Part shown: positions 1-10,059 of the stretch, in pieces | Layout of the letters: every line of letters begins with the position of its first letter | Position numbering within the stretch: position 1 is the stretch's first letter | The notes under the pieces: model-generated | The model's input: only the letters and a program-made list of their open reading frames with translations | Databases searched by the model: none | Told to the model about the DNA's origin: nothing | Program-made: the position numbers and the translations under genes | Source of the DNA: CAIWHR01 sp963726765 | GTDB lineage: Bacteria > Pseudomonadota > Gammaproteobacteria > Burkholderiales > Casimicrobiaceae | Direction of reading: 5' to 3' | Assembly (NCBI GenBank): GCA_963726765.1 | Contig: CAVSDH010000006.1 | Coordinates: 496,001-560,000 of the forward strand | DNA: 64,000 nt

Positions 1-1
1 C

Positions 2-547
2 CTTCGACGTCCGCACGACGACGCGCTGCGCCGGGCGCTCGGCGGTGCCACCGAACTGTTGCCGTACGCGGTCATCAAGCTGCGCGCCGAATGCAACCAC
101 GCGTCGTTGCTGATCGCCGGCGCGTTTCGCGCCCCGAAGGTGATGTTCATCCTGCGGGATCCGGTCGACTGGGCGGCGTCGGTGCGCCGGCTCTCGCCCG
201 GCATGGCGGATCCCGGAGGCGCCGCGGCGCTGCTCGTTTCGCTCCTCGAGGGTCTGGACCACCTGACGCGGCACTACGACGTGCGGATCTGCCACTACGA
301 GGATTTCCGGATCGTCACCGCAAGCTACGTCAACGGTCTGCTCGCGTGGATGGGCAGCGACGCCCGCATCAGGCCCGCCGCCGCGGCGGAACTCGCCCGC
401 AAGGATGCGCAGGAAGGAAGCGTCGTTTCCCGCGCGTCGCTCGAGGGCGTGCCGGAGGATCCCGCGTTCATCGATGCGTTTCGAGCCGAGTGGGGAAAGC
501 GGCGCCCGGCGGCGCTGGCGGAGCGGCTCAACCTGCCGCGACTTTGA
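2..547 (+). CDS. Sulfotransferase-like protein, C-terminal part
   Basis: The frame is open to the left edge, so the start lies outside the window; about 181 residues are visible. The segment FILRDPVDWAASVRR resembles the PAPS 3'-phosphate-binding region of bacterial sulfotransferases (hydrophobic strand, then RDP and a following Arg). The rest has no diagnostic motif. It ends 4 bp before the ATG of the TPR/glycosyltransferase-like gene, so the two probably form one unit, and sulfotransferases often accompany TPR proteins in surface-modification loci. The family call rests on this one motif because the N-terminal P-loop is missing. Confidence 0.5.
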   Translation, partial: LRRPHDDALRRALGGATELLPYAVIKLRAECNHASLLIAGAFRAPKVMFILRDPVDWAASVRRLSPGMADPGGAAALLVSLLEGLDHLTRHYDVRICHYEDFRIVTASYVNGLLAWMGSDARIRPAAAAELARKDAQEGSVVSRASLEGVPEDPAFIDAFRAEWGKRRPAALAERLNLPRL

Positions 548-551
548 CGCC

Positions 552-2367
552 ATGTCATCCGTCCCGCCGCCGACGCCGCCACAGCGCCACGCCACGCCGC
601 TCACGCAGGCGCATGCCTTGCACGGCGCGATTGCGGCGTTCCAGCGCGGCGACATCCGCGAGGCGGAGCGTCTCTGCCGATCGATCCTCGACTCGAAGGC
701 GGATCATTTCGAAGCGCTGTACCTGCTGGGCGTCATCGCCGGGCAGGCGGGCAACGCGCACGACGCCGCGCTGCTGATGTCGAGCGCGCTGTCGGTCAGA
801 CCGGACAACGCGGACGCCCACTACAATCTCGGCGTCGCGCTGGGGGAACAGGGGCGCCAATCGGAGGCGGTGGCGAGCTACGAGCGAGCCATTGCGCTCA
901 GGCCCGATTTCGTCGACGCCCACTTCAATCGCGGCGTCGCGCTCGGCGCGCTCGATCGCCCGGAAGAAGCGCTCCAAAGCTACGAGCGCGCCGTCGCGCT
1001 CAGGCCCGATCACGCGGAGGCGTACAACAATTGGGGGATCGCGCTGAGCCGCGTGGGCCGTCTCACCGAGGCACAGGCAAGCTACGAGCGCGCCATCGCG
1101 CTCAAGCCGGGATATGCCAGCGCCTACAACAATCTCGGCAACCTCCAGGGCGAACTCGGGCGCCGCGACGAGGCGCTCGAATCGTTCGATCGTGCGATCG
1201 CGCTGAAGCCCGATTACGCGGAGGCCTACGACAATCGCGGAATCGTGCTGGGCGACCTCGAGCGCTACGCGGAGGCCCTCGCTTCCTTCGATCGCGCCAT
1301 CGCGCTGAAGCCCGATTACGCGGAGGCCCACTACGATCGCGGCAACGCGCTGCGCGAGCTGCACCGTCACGCGGACGCCGTGGACAGCTTCGAGCGCGCC
1401 ATTGCGCTGCGCCCCGATTACGCCTCCGCGCACTGGAATCTCGCGGATTGCCGCCTGCTGCTGGGCGACTTCGAGCGAGGGTGGAAGGAATACGAGTGGC
1501 GCTGGAAGCTCGATCAGCGCGCGACGGGCAGGCGGACGTTTCCGCAACCACCCTGGCTGGGCGATGGGCCGGTGCGAGGTCGGACCCTCCTCCTGTACAG
1601 CGAACTGGGACTGGGCGACACGTTGCTCTTCTGTCGCTACGCCAGCGAAGTTGCCGCGCTGGGCGCGACGGTGGTGCTGGAAGTCCAGCCCCCGCTGGTC
1701 GAGCTGCTCTCGGGCCTCGAAGGCGTCGCACGGATACTCCCGACCGGCGCCCCGTTGCCCCCCTTCGACTTCCACTGCCCGCTGATGAGCCTGCCGCTGG
1801 CCTTCAGGACCGGCCTCGACAGCGTTCCGGCGAACATTCCCTACGTTCGCAGCGACGCTGCGCGTGTCGCGGCCTGGCGAGAGCGACTGGGCGAATCGAC
1901 CCGGCCGCGCATCGGGCTCGTCTGGAGCGGCAGCACGGCGCTCAGGAACGACACGCGCAGCATGACGCTCGCCCAAATGCTGCCGCTGGTGCGCGATTGG
2001 GCGCGACTGGACGAGCCTGCAAAAGGAGGTGCGCGACGGCGATGCCTCGCTGCTCGCGTCGCGCGCCGACATCCGGCACTTCGGCGGCGAGCTCCGCGAT
2101 TTCGCCGACACGGCGGCGCTGGTCGATCTGATGGACATGATCGTGACGATCGACACCAGCGTCGCGAACCTGGCCGGCGCGATGGGCAAGACGGTGTGGA
2201 TATTGCTGCCGTACAACCCCCACGACTGGCGCTGGATGCTGAAGCGCGAGGACAGCATCTGGTATCCGACGGCGCGCCTGTTCCGGCAATCCGCCGCCGG
2301 TGATTGGACCGGCGTCGTACGCCGGGTGAACGACGAGCTGGCGCGCCGGTATGGGGTCGCCGGCTGA
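552..2367 (+). CDS. TPR protein with glycosyltransferase-like C-terminal domain (one frameshift)
   Basis: From ATG 552 the protein has about eight consecutive 34-residue TPR units (roughly residues 15-310, recurrent pattern A-x-x-x-Y-x-x-A-I-A-L-x-P). A domain of the kind seen in O-linked GlcNAc-transferase-like and GT9-like bacterial proteins follows (LYSELGLGDTLLFCRYA, later IDTSVANLAGAMGKTVWILL). The frame breaks near 1985-2015: upstream it ends RDWARLDEPAK, while the continuation SLQKEVRDGDASLL lies one frame over and runs to 2367. The junction falls where family members read through, so I treat it as one gene. Several TPR units are nearly identical in DNA (around 1190-1240 and 1285-1340), so recombination or misassembly is possible. 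Confidence 0.75.
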
Positions 2368-2402
2368 GCGCGTGACCGGACGGAACGGGCAACCGCGCGC
2401 CC

Positions 2403-2430
2403 AAAAAAAACGGCGAGCCGAGGCTCGCCG
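2403..2430 (-). terminator. Rho-independent terminator of the TonB-dependent receptor gene
   Basis: A perfect 9-bp stem, CGGCGAGCC/GGCTCGCCG (2411-2419 and 2422-2430) with a 2-nt loop, is followed on the minus strand by eight consecutive T (A-tract at 2403-2410). It lies 28 bp past the stop codon of the minus-strand receptor gene and in the gap between two converging genes. Confidence 0.9.
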
Positions 2431-2457
2431 TTCGAGTTCGAAAACCGGATTTCCCGA

Positions 2458-5442
2458 TCAGAACTTCGCGGTGACGTTGAGGAAGAAGTTCCGGCCGAGC
2501 GTATCGTAGACCTGCGGATACGTGTTCCCGTTGCCGAACGCCGGGCCCGAAATCGCCGGGAACGCACCCAGCGTGGACGACACGACGGGCGGATCCCGGT
2601 CGACGATGTTGTTGACGCCGCCACGAATGGTGAAGTTCTTGTTGACCGGCCATTGCAGCGCGAGGTCGAAGTAGTTCTGCGCGCCGATGGCGCGTCCAGC
2701 GGGGAGGCCGTCCCCGAGATCAACGGTTCGACGCGTGAGATCGAGGCTGACCGAATCGACGTAGCGCCACGTGAGCGCGCCGCTGATGCCGTACCACGGC
2801 GTGTTCCAGACGGTCTGGAACCGGTGACGCCATGTCGGCGTCGGCACGCCGCACGTGGTGCCGAACAGGCCCGCGCAGTCGTACGATCCCCAGACCCTGA
2901 TCGGCTCGACGATGAACTCGTTGACCCAGGTGCCGATGAAGGCGAACCCGAGGCTGCCGTAGTTCTGGATCGGCAGGTTGTAGTTGATCGAAATGTCGAT
3001 GCCGTCCGTCTTGAAGCTTCCGAGGTTCTGGTTGAGCCCCGAGACGTAACCCTGGTTCGGCAGCCACAGGTTGCCGTTCGGACCGCGGTGGATCAGGTCG
3101 CAATTCACGCCCGTATTGATACAGTTATTGAGCGCCTGTTGCGGCTGGACGATCCCGATCATGTTCTCGACGTCGTAGTGCCAGTAGTCGAGCGTCGCGC
3201 TGAGGTTCGGCAGCTGAAGCACGCCGCCCAGCGTGTAGGTCTTCGCGGTCTCCGGTTCGAGAGTGGGATTTCCGCCCTGCAGGTAGTTGAACTGGCCCGC
3301 CGGACTCGCGAGCGCCTGGGTGTGATACTGGCTGGCCAGGAGTCCCGTCCGCAGGCATTGCGCCAGCGTGGCGGTCTGCCCGGGGGCGCAAGGATCGGTG
3401 CCGTTGAACAGGTTGTAGCCCTGCTGCGAAAACAGCTCGATGATGTTCGCCGCCCGCACGGCCTGCTGGTAGCTGCCGCGGATCTTGCCTTCCTTGACGG
3501 GCGCCCAGTCGGCGCCGATGCCGTACGAGTTCGTCGTTTGATTCGTGCTGTAGTCCGAGTAGCGGTAGCTGCCGCTCACGCTGAGGTCGTAGGCCATCGG
3601 CTGCCGCTGCACGATGGGAATGCGCGCCTCGGCATAGGCTTCCGACACCGTGTACTGGCCGCTGAGGCCGTGCGTCGCGCCACCCTGGCCGGCGAGGTCG
3701 CCGGTGTCGAACTCGACGTCGGTCGACGTGCTCAGCTTCTCGACGCGGCGCTCGATGCCGGCCGCGAATCCGATGCCGTCCTTGGCCCAGGGCAACGTCC
3801 ACCCGTAGCTCGCGCCCAGATCCGAGCTGACGGTCAGCCCGACCACGCTCTGCGACGTATAGCCCGTCTGGAAGCCCGGCGTCGACAGATAGTTGACCGC
3901 CGCCTGCGTCACGCCGCCGATGTGGAAGATGTCGTACGGCACGCAATTGGGGTCGGTGCCGTCGAGGAAGGACCGAGACATGCCGGCGTTCCGTTCGGGA
4001 GCGAGTCGGCCACGACGTCCATCGCCCGGCCGAGACGGACCACCGAAAAGTCGTTCAGGTAGGTCCGCTGCTGGCGGTTCGTGCCGGACTGCCACCAGAA
4101 GTTGTAATCCCACTTGTCCTCGAGAATGCTGCCCTTGGCTCCCAGCACGATGCGATAGTTGGTGTGGGTGAACGAGTCGATCCGACCGCCACCTTCTAGG
4201 TTGCGGCGGCCGATGTAGAACGTCGAGTTCGGATTGGAAGCGGAAAGCCCCACTGCGTTCTTGAAGTCCTGCGACAGCAGCGGATTGTTGACGTTGAGCG
4301 TGAACGGCTGCAGGAACGCGCCGCTCGGCGCGATCTGCGCGTCGGTGCGGTCGTCCATGAAGTCGAATTCGGTGTACACCCGCACGTTCGGCAGCGCGTC
4401 GTAGTGGGCGAAGAAGTTCGCCAGGTACCGCGTGTCGTTGCGCTGGAAGTAGTTGTACGGGGCGAAGTTGAACTGGTCCGTGGGATCCGACGTAGTTCCG
4501 CACGCCGCCCGCGGGATTCGCGATGGTCAGGTTGAAGTTGCTGAAGTCGGTGAAGCGCCCCGGATAGCTGGTGCTCGAACCGCCGCAGGTGTACGCCGAG
4601 TTGCCGCCGACGAGCGAGCACGCGCTGAAGTCGCGGGTGCCCTGCAGCACGGGCTGGACGTTCTTGTATTCGAAGTAGACGGTGGCGTTGCCCTTGCCGT
4701 TGGCGAAGTTGCTGCCCATCGTCACGGAGAACGTCTGCGTTTCGCCGTCAAGGCTGACGTTGCCCGGGTTGTGGTACTGGACCGGGTTGGTCGCTTCCTT
4801 GCCCGCGACAATGTCGCCGACGAAGCTGTGCTGCTGGTGGTTGTAGCCGTTGCCCGTCCAGTCGAACTGGATGCCCTCGAAGTGGTCGTTCATGATGAAG
4901 TTGACCACGCCGGCGACGGCGTCCGAGCCGTAGATCGACGATGCGCCGCCCGACAGCACTTCGACGCGCTGGATCAGGTTGGACGGAATCGCGTTGATGT
5001 CGGTCGACCAGATGTTGACGCTGCCCGCCGGCACGCGCTTGCCGTCGATCAGCACCAGGGTGCGCTGCGAGCCCAGGCCGCGCAGGTTGACCGAGGCCGT
5101 GCCGGTCGACCCGTTGGACAGGTTGCCCCCGAATTCCGGGGAAACCTGCGGCAACTGGTTCAGGATGTCAGAGGTCTGGGTCAGGCCCGTCCACTTGATG
5201 TCCTGCGCGCTGATGACCGTCACGGGGCTTTCGCTCGTGACCGTCGCCGAAGGAATCCGCGAGCCCGTGACCTCGACGCGCTCGAGCTTCTGCGTCTCGG
5301 GCGTCAGTGCCTTGGTGACCTCGCTGACGACGGGCGACGTCGGCGTCTGCGCGAACGCCATCGGCGCAACCATGCCCACCGCTGCGCCCGCGCTCAGCGC
5401 GCGCGCGATGGCAAGCGACAACTGTTTCCTGTTCAACTTCAT
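2458..5442 (-). CDS. TonB-dependent outer-membrane receptor (two compensating frameshifts)
   Basis: The protein of about 994 residues starts with a Sec signal peptide (MKLNRKQLSLAIARAL to AFAQ, about residues 1-32). The plug domain follows (VEVTGSRIPS, LNQLPQVSPEFGG, VNLRGLGSQRTLVLIDGKR, VEVLSGGASSIYGSDAVAGV), then a long 22-strand barrel ending in an aromatic C-terminus (FFLNVTAKF). The plug style is that of the receptor group with RTLVLIDGKR and many Gly/Asn/Ser, often used for large organic ligands; the substrate cannot be read. Between about 4484 and 3978 the correct reading lies in another frame (MRVYTEFDFMDD and onward). One extra base near 4482-4484 and a compensating change near 3971-3985 explain this, pointing to sequence error. 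The gene stands alone with its own terminator. Confidence 0.88.
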   Translation of the reverse strand: MKLNRKQLSLAIARALSAGAAVGMVAPMAFAQTPTSPVVSEVTKALTPETQKLERVEVTGSRIPSATVTSESPVTVISAQDIKWTGLTQTSDILNQLPQVSPEFGGNLSNGSTGTASVNLRGLGSQRTLVLIDGKRVPAGSVNIWSTDINAIPSNLIQRVEVLSGGASSIYGSDAVAGVVNFIMNDHFEGIQFDWTGNGYNHQQHSFVGDIVAGKEATNPVQYHNPGNVSLDGETQTFSVTMGSNFANGKGNATVYFEYKNVQPVLQGTRDFSACSLVGGNSAYTCGGSSTSYPGRFTDFSNFNLTIANPAGGVRNYVGSHGPVQLRPVQLLPAQRHAVPGELLRPLRRAAERAGVHRIRLHGRPHRRADRAERRVPAAVHAQRQQSAAVAGLQERSGAFRFQSELDVLHRPPQPRRWRSDRLVHPHQLSHRAGSQGQHSRGQVGLQLLVAVRHEPPAADLPERLFGGPSRPGDGRRGRLAPERNAGMSRSFLDGTDPNCVPYDIFHIGGVTQAAVNYLSTPGFQTGYTSQSVVGLTVSSDLGASYGWTLPWAKDGIGFAAGIERRVEKLSTSTDVEFDTGDLAGQGGATHGLSGQYTVSEAYAEARIPIVQRQPMAYDLSVSGSYRYSDYSTNQTTNSYGIGADWAPVKEGKIRGSYQQAVRAANIIELFSQQGYNLFNGTDPCAPGQTATLAQCLRTGLLASQYHTQALASPAGQFNYLQGGNPTLEPETAKTYTLGGVLQLPNLSATLDYWHYDVENMIGIVQPQQALNNCINTGVNCDLIHRGPNGNLWLPNQGYVSGLNQNLGSFKTDGIDISINYNLPIQNYGSLGFAFIGTWVNEFIVEPIRVWGSYDCAGLFGTTCGVPTPTWRHRFQTVWNTPWYGISGALTWRYVDSVSLDLTRRTVDLGDGLPAGRAIGAQNYFDLALQWPVNKNFTIRGGVNNIVDRDPPVVSSTLGAFPAISGPAFGNGNTYPQVYDTLGRNFFLNVTAKF

Positions 5443-6254
5443 CTTGAGCCCCCAGTGAAAGGTGATTCACCAAACGGAAACGCTTCGTGAGCGTCGAATG
5501 GCTGCGCGGAATGATTCTCTTTGCGCGCAAAGCAGATGAGACATTAACTCAGCGGGGATTTTCGCCGCAACGAAAACCCGCGGCCGGTCGCGCGCTCCCG
5601 GCGAGGTTGTTGCAATTTTGCTACCGCCTCGGACGGCAATCCCACAACCCGATGATTTTGTTCAGGCACGAACCGCCGGACGCGACGAATTGCCGGAGGA
5701 ATCCATGGATTTGTGGTGCAGTGCACCGACGATAAGCGCCGCCAGCGATATCCCCACCGGAGAATTCCACGTTCGCCCATAGGCTTGCGCCGATCGGGCG
5801 GCGATGTCCGCATCGATCGGCCGCTTATGTTGCATCGCAACTCGGCAACGTGATAAGGGCATGGTCGATCGAATTTCGCCTCACCGCTCATTTCGGAACT
5901 GCAGAAGGAACTGCTTTATATTTCAATGCGTTCCGGGCCGAATAGCTCGTGCATGAGGGTTCAGGTGATCGGTCATTGGCGATGCTGCGCTGCGGCCTCG
6001 CTTGCCCGGAAACTTTCGAGTTCGTCCATTCCGCAAACGTACCGGCGGCGGAATTGTCGGCCACAAATCGAGTCGGACGCCCGGCGCCGGACCGAAGGAT
6101 CGCGCGATGTTGCGAATCGACCCGGTTTTGGCGATAAAATGATTCGCGCCGGCATTCCCCCGCCCCGCCTGCGGTTTCGACCTCGTCCGCAGGGTTTCCG
6201 CGGAGCCGCCGGCGGCGTGGCCGATGGCTCGATGCCCCGCAAAGGAAACGCGAG
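5443..6254. other. Gene-free intergenic region between divergent genes
   Basis: An 812-bp region separates the TonB receptor (minus) from the TPR lipoprotein (plus). Short open frames exist on both strands but none has a convincing start, ribosome site or protein-like composition. The stretch around 5500-5700 is more AT-rich than its surroundings. Two small palindromes are visible: GGTGATTCACC at 5461-5471 in the receptor leader and GTTGCATCGCAAC at 5829-5841. I see no gene or RNA I can support. Confidence 0.5.
6110..6138 (+). promoter_or_regulatory. Putative sigma-70 promoter for the TPR lipoprotein gene
   Basis: TTGCGA (6110-6115) and GATAAA (6133-6138) are separated by exactly 17 bp, matching -35 and -10 elements in five and four positions. 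This lies about 115 bp before the ATG at 6255, in a locally AT-richer stretch. Confidence 0.4.
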
Positions 6255-7406
6255 ATGCGCATCTGGACGGTCTTCGTGCTTTCCCTCCTGGTCGCGGCGT
6301 GCGCGAACGCCCCCGTGAGTTCGCCGCGGACCGACCTTTTCAGCGATCAGCTTTTCCGCGCGCCATCCGAGCGGATCGACCGGGAAGACATCTTCGCGCT
6401 CAGCAGCGAGATGAGGGATTTCCTCCGCGGGGAGATCGCGCGCCAGATCCGCGACGGCGGCCTCCACCAGGGATTCTTCGACGCGCTCTATACCAAGGGT
6501 CAGCTCCAGCTCGAGTACGACTCGGCGATCACCCGGAACGCCGCGCAGGCCTTCGCCGAGCGGTCGGGCAACTGCCTTTCGCTGGTCATCATGACGGCGG
6601 CATTCGCGAAGGCGCTGGACATCCCGATCTGGTACCAGTCGATGGCGTCGGAGGAGACCTGGAGCCGCAGCGGCGACGTCCAGTACTTCATCGGTCACGT
6701 CAACCTCAGGCTGGGGCGCAAGCAATCCGACATCGGGATCGGTCACCCCCGGATCGACGGCATGACGATCGACTTCTTTCCGGTCCAGCTCACTCGCGGC
6801 ATGCCGGTCAGGCCCATTCCGGAAGACACCGTCGTCGCGATGTACATGAACAACCGGGCGGCCGAGTCGTACGAGCGCGGGAAGGTCGACGACGCCTACT
6901 GGTGGGCGCGCGCGGCGATCGGCGCCGATCCGCAATTCCTGAGCTCCTACAACACGCTGGGCATCGTCTATCGGCGGCACGGCAACCCGAACGAGGCACG
7001 GAAGGTGCTCGCTTACGCCAACGAGCGCGACCCCGGGAACACGCGGGTCATGTTCAACCTGGTCGCCGTCCTCAGGGACACGGGCCGCATTGCCGAAGCG
7101 GAAAATCTCGCGCGCACGCTCGACCGGCTGGAACCCAATCCCCCGTTCAGCTATTTCAACCGCGGCCTCAAGGCCATGAACGAGGGGGATTACGGGCTCG
7201 CCAGGGACCTGTTCGCCAAGGAAGTGAGCCGCGCCCCGGCGTATCACGAGTTCCATTACTGGCTCGCTCTCGCCTACGGCGCGCTGGGGGACGCCGAGCG
7301 GGCGCGCAAGGAACTCGCCATCGCGCTCGAATACAGCACCACCCGCAGGGAGCACGACCTCTACGCGCCAAGCTCGACCGCATCAAGCGGGCGACGCGCC
7401 AACTAG
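6255..7406 (+). CDS. Lipoprotein with transglutaminase-like fold and TPR repeats
   Basis: The 383-residue protein begins with a lipoprotein signal (MRIWTVFVLSLLVAAC, lipobox LVAAC). The middle contains GNCLSLV and IGHVNLRLG, giving the Cys and His expected of bacterial transglutaminase-like domains, and the C-terminal half carries TPR repeats (SSYNTLGIVYRRHGNPNEA and following). The last 14 residues (PSSTASSGRRAN) look out of frame: removing one base near 7370 gives LYAKLDRIKRATRQ, a more natural helix end. It is probably an envelope-associated scaffold; the specific function is unknown. Confidence 0.75.
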   Translation: MRIWTVFVLSLLVAACANAPVSSPRTDLFSDQLFRAPSERIDREDIFALSSEMRDFLRGEIARQIRDGGLHQGFFDALYTKGQLQLEYDSAITRNAAQAFAERSGNCLSLVIMTAAFAKALDIPIWYQSMASEETWSRSGDVQYFIGHVNLRLGRKQSDIGIGHPRIDGMTIDFFPVQLTRGMPVRPIPEDTVVAMYMNNRAAESYERGKVDDAYWWARAAIGADPQFLSSYNTLGIVYRRHGNPNEARKVLAYANERDPGNTRVMFNLVAVLRDTGRIAEAENLARTLDRLEPNPPFSYFNRGLKAMNEGDYGLARDLFAKEVSRAPAYHEFHYWLALAYGALGDAERARKELAIALEYSTTRREHDLYAPSSTASSGRRAN

Positions 7407-7475
7407 GCATTTCCGACCGTCAGCCGAGCGACGGCGTCCGCGGAGGTCGACGCGGACGTCCTGTAGAATCGGCGC

Positions 7476-7973
7476 GTGCCAACGATACGTCACGCGCAAG
7501 CCTCTGATTTGCCGGAGATCGTTGCCATCTACAACGCGGCGATCCCGGGCCGGATGGCGACCGCCGACACCGAACCCGTGACGGTCGCGGCGAGGACCGC
7601 GTGGTTCGCCGAATTCGATCCGGCGCGTCGGCCACTTTGGGTTTTCGCGGATGCCGACAAGGCGATTGCCGGATGGCTCTCGGTACGCTCCTTCTACGGG
7701 CGCCCGGCCTACGCCGCGACCGTCGAAGTAGGCGTTTACACAAGCCCGGCCCACCGCCGCCAGGGTGTCGCCAGAACGCTGCTCGATCACGCGCTGGCGG
7801 CCGCGCCGGCGGCCGGAATCCGTACCCTTCTCGCGTTCGTCTTCGCGCACAACCTCCCGTCGATGGCGCTGTTCGAGCGAGCGGGATTTGCGCTCTGGGG
7901 CAAGCTGCCGCGTGTGGCCGAACTCGACGGCGTCGAGCGCGATCTCGCGATACTCGGGCGGAGGCTCGGATGA
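7476..7973 (+). CDS. GNAT N-acetyltransferase, phosphinothricin acetyltransferase-like
   Basis: The 165-residue protein, starting at GTG 7476, has the pattern of the PAT/MnaT subgroup of GNAT enzymes. An IRHAQASDLPEIVAIYN strand-helix opens it, VEVGVYTSPAHRRQGVARTLL gives the acetyl-CoA pyrophosphate loop (R-x-x-G-x-A), and NLPSMALFERAGF forms the C-terminal helix. It would acetylate a small amine such as methionine sulfone or a phosphinothricin-like amino acid; the substrate is inferred from family resemblance only. Its stop overlaps the next GNAT start by 4 bp (ATGA), so the two are translationally coupled. Confidence 0.8.
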   Translation: MPTIRHAQASDLPEIVAIYNAAIPGRMATADTEPVTVAARTAWFAEFDPARRPLWVFADADKAIAGWLSVRSFYGRPAYAATVEVGVYTSPAHRRQGVARTLLDHALAAAPAAGIRTLLAFVFAHNLPSMALFERAGFALWGKLPRVAELDGVERDLAILGRRLG

Positions 7974-8495
7974 GCATGGCGGCGGCGAAGGGAGTCTTCG
8001 ACATCGAGCCCGCCCGTCGCGAGGATCTCGGCCAGGTTCACGCGATGATCCACGAGCTCGCGGCGTACGAAAAGCTGACCCATCTTTGCATCAGCACGGT
8101 GGACGATCTCGATGCTGCGCTCTTCGGGCCGCGGCCTGCGGCCGAAGTCCTGGTTGCCCGGACCGCCGACACTGCGGCGGCCTTTGCCCTCTTCTTCCAC
8201 AATTTCTCGACGTTTCTCGGACGGCCGGGGCTCTGGCTCGAAGACCTCTACGTGCGCCCGGAATTCCGTCGCCAGGGCTGCGCGCACGCGCTGCTCCGGA
8301 CGCTGGCGGGCATCGCTCGCGATCGCGGCTGCGGCCGCTTCGAATGGTCCGTCCTCGACTGGAACGCGTCGGCCATCGAGTTCTACCGGACACTCGGCGC
8401 GACGGTGCTTCCCGACTGGCGGATTTGCCGCATCGTGGGCGAGCCGCTGGCTTGCCCTCGCCACCGGCAGCTCGAATTCGCCGGCAGCCGTCTGA
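7970..8495 (+). CDS. GNAT N-acetyltransferase (frameshift near the 3' end)
   Basis: Starting at ATG 7970, the protein shows IEPARREDLGQVHAMIHELA, LEDLYVRPEFRRQGCAHALL (acetyl-CoA loop) and WSVLDWNASAIEFYRTLGA, the layout of the diamine/thialysine (SSAT-like) GNAT group of about 160 residues. In the literal sequence the frame runs on to 8998 through tldD, which is not believable. A one-base shift near 8455 gives a natural end, GEPLA then ALATGSSNSPAAV, stopping at 8495, so I place the end there. The start overlaps the upstream GNAT gene by 4 bp. Confidence 0.7.
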
Positions 8496-8545
8496 GCTTC
8501 CCCGGAGGCGGCGGTACGGGATCGGGTTGCCGCCCGTCGCTGGTT

Positions 8546-8551
8546 TATAAT
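8546..8551 (+). promoter_or_regulatory. Putative -10 element upstream of tldD-like gene
   Basis: A perfect TATAAT hexamer stands in an otherwise GC-rich gap, 63 bp before the ATG at 8614. No good -35 hexamer is visible 16-18 bp upstream, so an activator or an extended element may be involved. Confidence 0.35.
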
Positions 8552-8613
8552 CCGCAACCTTTGCGCGCGCCGGCGATCCCGTCCCGTGCACTCAACTGGA
8601 ATTCGAGACCCGA

Positions 8614-10059
8614 ATGCCCGACGCCGACCGCTTCAGCCTGCCCGATCTGTCAACGCTCGTTCCCGCCGCCGACTTCTGGTCGCTGCGACTTGTCGAAGAG
8701 ACGAGCGAGTCCTACACCGTCCGCAAGAACATCGCGCTACCGCTGTGCGCCGCCATCGATCGCGGCGCGATGGCCACGGTCTACGCCGGCGGAGGTTATG
8801 GCTACGCCGCGACCAGCGACACGTCGCCGTCGGGACTGCGTGCCGCGTTCGAGCGTGCGGCGGCGTGGGCGAGGTCCACCGCCAGGTTCGCGCTGCTCGA
8901 TGTCGCGTCGCTGCCCCGCCCGGCCGCCCGCGGCGAGTACGCGTCGCCGTCGATGCTGGCGGCATCGCCGTCCCGCCGCGAATGGCTCGACCTGCTGATG
9001 GAGGAGTCGCGCTCCGCGGGCATCGACTCCCGGATCGTCGACTGGGAAACGAGCATGGAGGTCCGTCGCGCAACGCATCGCCTGGTGACCAGCGAAGGCG
9101 GCGATCTCGTCCAAAGATATCGCTTCCTTTTCCCCGGCATGTCGGTCACCGCCCACGCCGACGGCGACACCCAGACCCGGACGCTGCACGGGTACCGCGG
9201 CATTTGCCAGCAGGGGGGCATCGAGATCCTTGCCCGCTTCGGTTACGCCGGCGCTGCCCGGCGGCTCGCCGACGAAGCGCTCGAGCTCGTCGCGGCCCCG
9301 AACTGTCCCACGGGAGAAATGGACGTGCTGCTGATGCCCGACCAGATGATCCTGCAGATCCACGAATCGATCGGGCATCCGCTGGAGCTCGACCGGATTC
9401 TCGGCGACGAGCGCAATTTTGCGGGGACGAGCTTCGTCACTCCCGACATGTTCGGATCCTATCGTTACGGCTCGGACCTGCTCAACGTGACGTTCGACCC
9501 GTCCCGCGGCGAGGAACTTGCAAGCTACGGATGGGACGACGACGGCACGCCGGCGGAGAAGGTCCACCTGATACGGAAAGGCATCCTCGAGCGCCCGCTG
9601 GGCGGGGCGATCTCCCAGGGGCGCGCGGGATTGCCGGGAACGTCGAACTCGCGTGCGGACGGATGGAACCGGCCGCCCATCGACCGGATGGCGAACCTCA
9701 ACCTCGAACCGGGCGACGCGTCGCAGGACGACATGATTGCCGGCATCGAGCGCGGCGTGCTGATGGAGACCAACAGCTCGTGGTCGATCGACGACTCGCG
9801 CAACAAGTTCCAGTTCGGCTGCGAGCGCGGTCGCCGGATCGAAAACGGCACGCTGGGCGCGGTGGTGAAGAACCCCAACTATCGCGGCATCAGCGCCAGC
9901 TTCTGGCGCAGCCTGGCACGCGTCGGGAATGCCGACACGTTGCGGGTGCTGGGTACTCCGCACTGCGGCAAGGGCGAACCGTCGCAGGCGATTCGCGTGG
10001 GCCACGCGTCGCCGGCGTGCGTGTTCAAGGACGTCGCGGTCTTCGGGGGGGAGACATGA
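8614..10059 (+). CDS. tldD: TldD-family metalloprotease (catalytic subunit)
   Basis: The 481-residue protein carries HESIGH at residues 250-255, the HExxxH zinc motif of the TldD subunit of TldD/TldE (PmbA) proteases, followed by PLELDRILGDERNF, which supplies the further ligand region. TldD/E acts in the cytoplasm on unfolded peptides and in some bacteria processes peptide antibiotics and modified peptides. This sequence belongs to the shorter-spaced HESIGHPLELDR branch rather than the E. coli HEAVGHGLEGD branch. The TGA overlaps the ATG of a small ORF (ATGA), with the TldE-type partner beyond it. Start ATG 8614 follows an AT-rich -10. Confidence 0.85.
   Translation: MPDADRFSLPDLSTLVPAADFWSLRLVEETSESYTVRKNIALPLCAAIDRGAMATVYAGGGYGYAATSDTSPSGLRAAFERAAAWARSTARFALLDVASLPRPAARGEYASPSMLAASPSRREWLDLLMEESRSAGIDSRIVDWETSMEVRRATHRLVTSEGGDLVQRYRFLFPGMSVTAHADGDTQTRTLHGYRGICQQGGIEILARFGYAGAARRLADEALELVAAPNCPTGEMDVLLMPDQMILQIHESIGHPLELDRILGDERNFAGTSFVTPDMFGSYRYGSDLLNVTFDPSRGEELASYGWDDDGTPAEKVHLIRKGILERPLGGAISQGRAGLPGTSNSRADGWNRPPIDRMANLNLEPGDASQDDMIAGIERGVLMETNSSWSIDDSRNKFQFGCERGRRIENGTLGAVVKNPNYRGISASFWRSLARVGNADTLRVLGTPHCGKGEPSQAIRVGHASPACVFKDVAVFGGET

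Noticed and set aside
555..2723. 722-codon open frame on the minus strand antisense to the TPR gene
   Set aside because: It mirrors the repetitive TPR codons, is rich in Arg and shows no family motif; it is a by-product of high G+C.
5829..5841. GTTGCATCGCAAC inverted repeat as a further PhaR site
   Set aside because: It shares only TGCATCGCA with the phasin-phaR element and is far from any PHA gene; too little to call.
8496..8998. Long C-terminal extension of the second GNAT protein into tldD
   Set aside because: It overlaps tldD by almost 400 bp and is low-complexity; a frameshift near 8455 gives a normal end.
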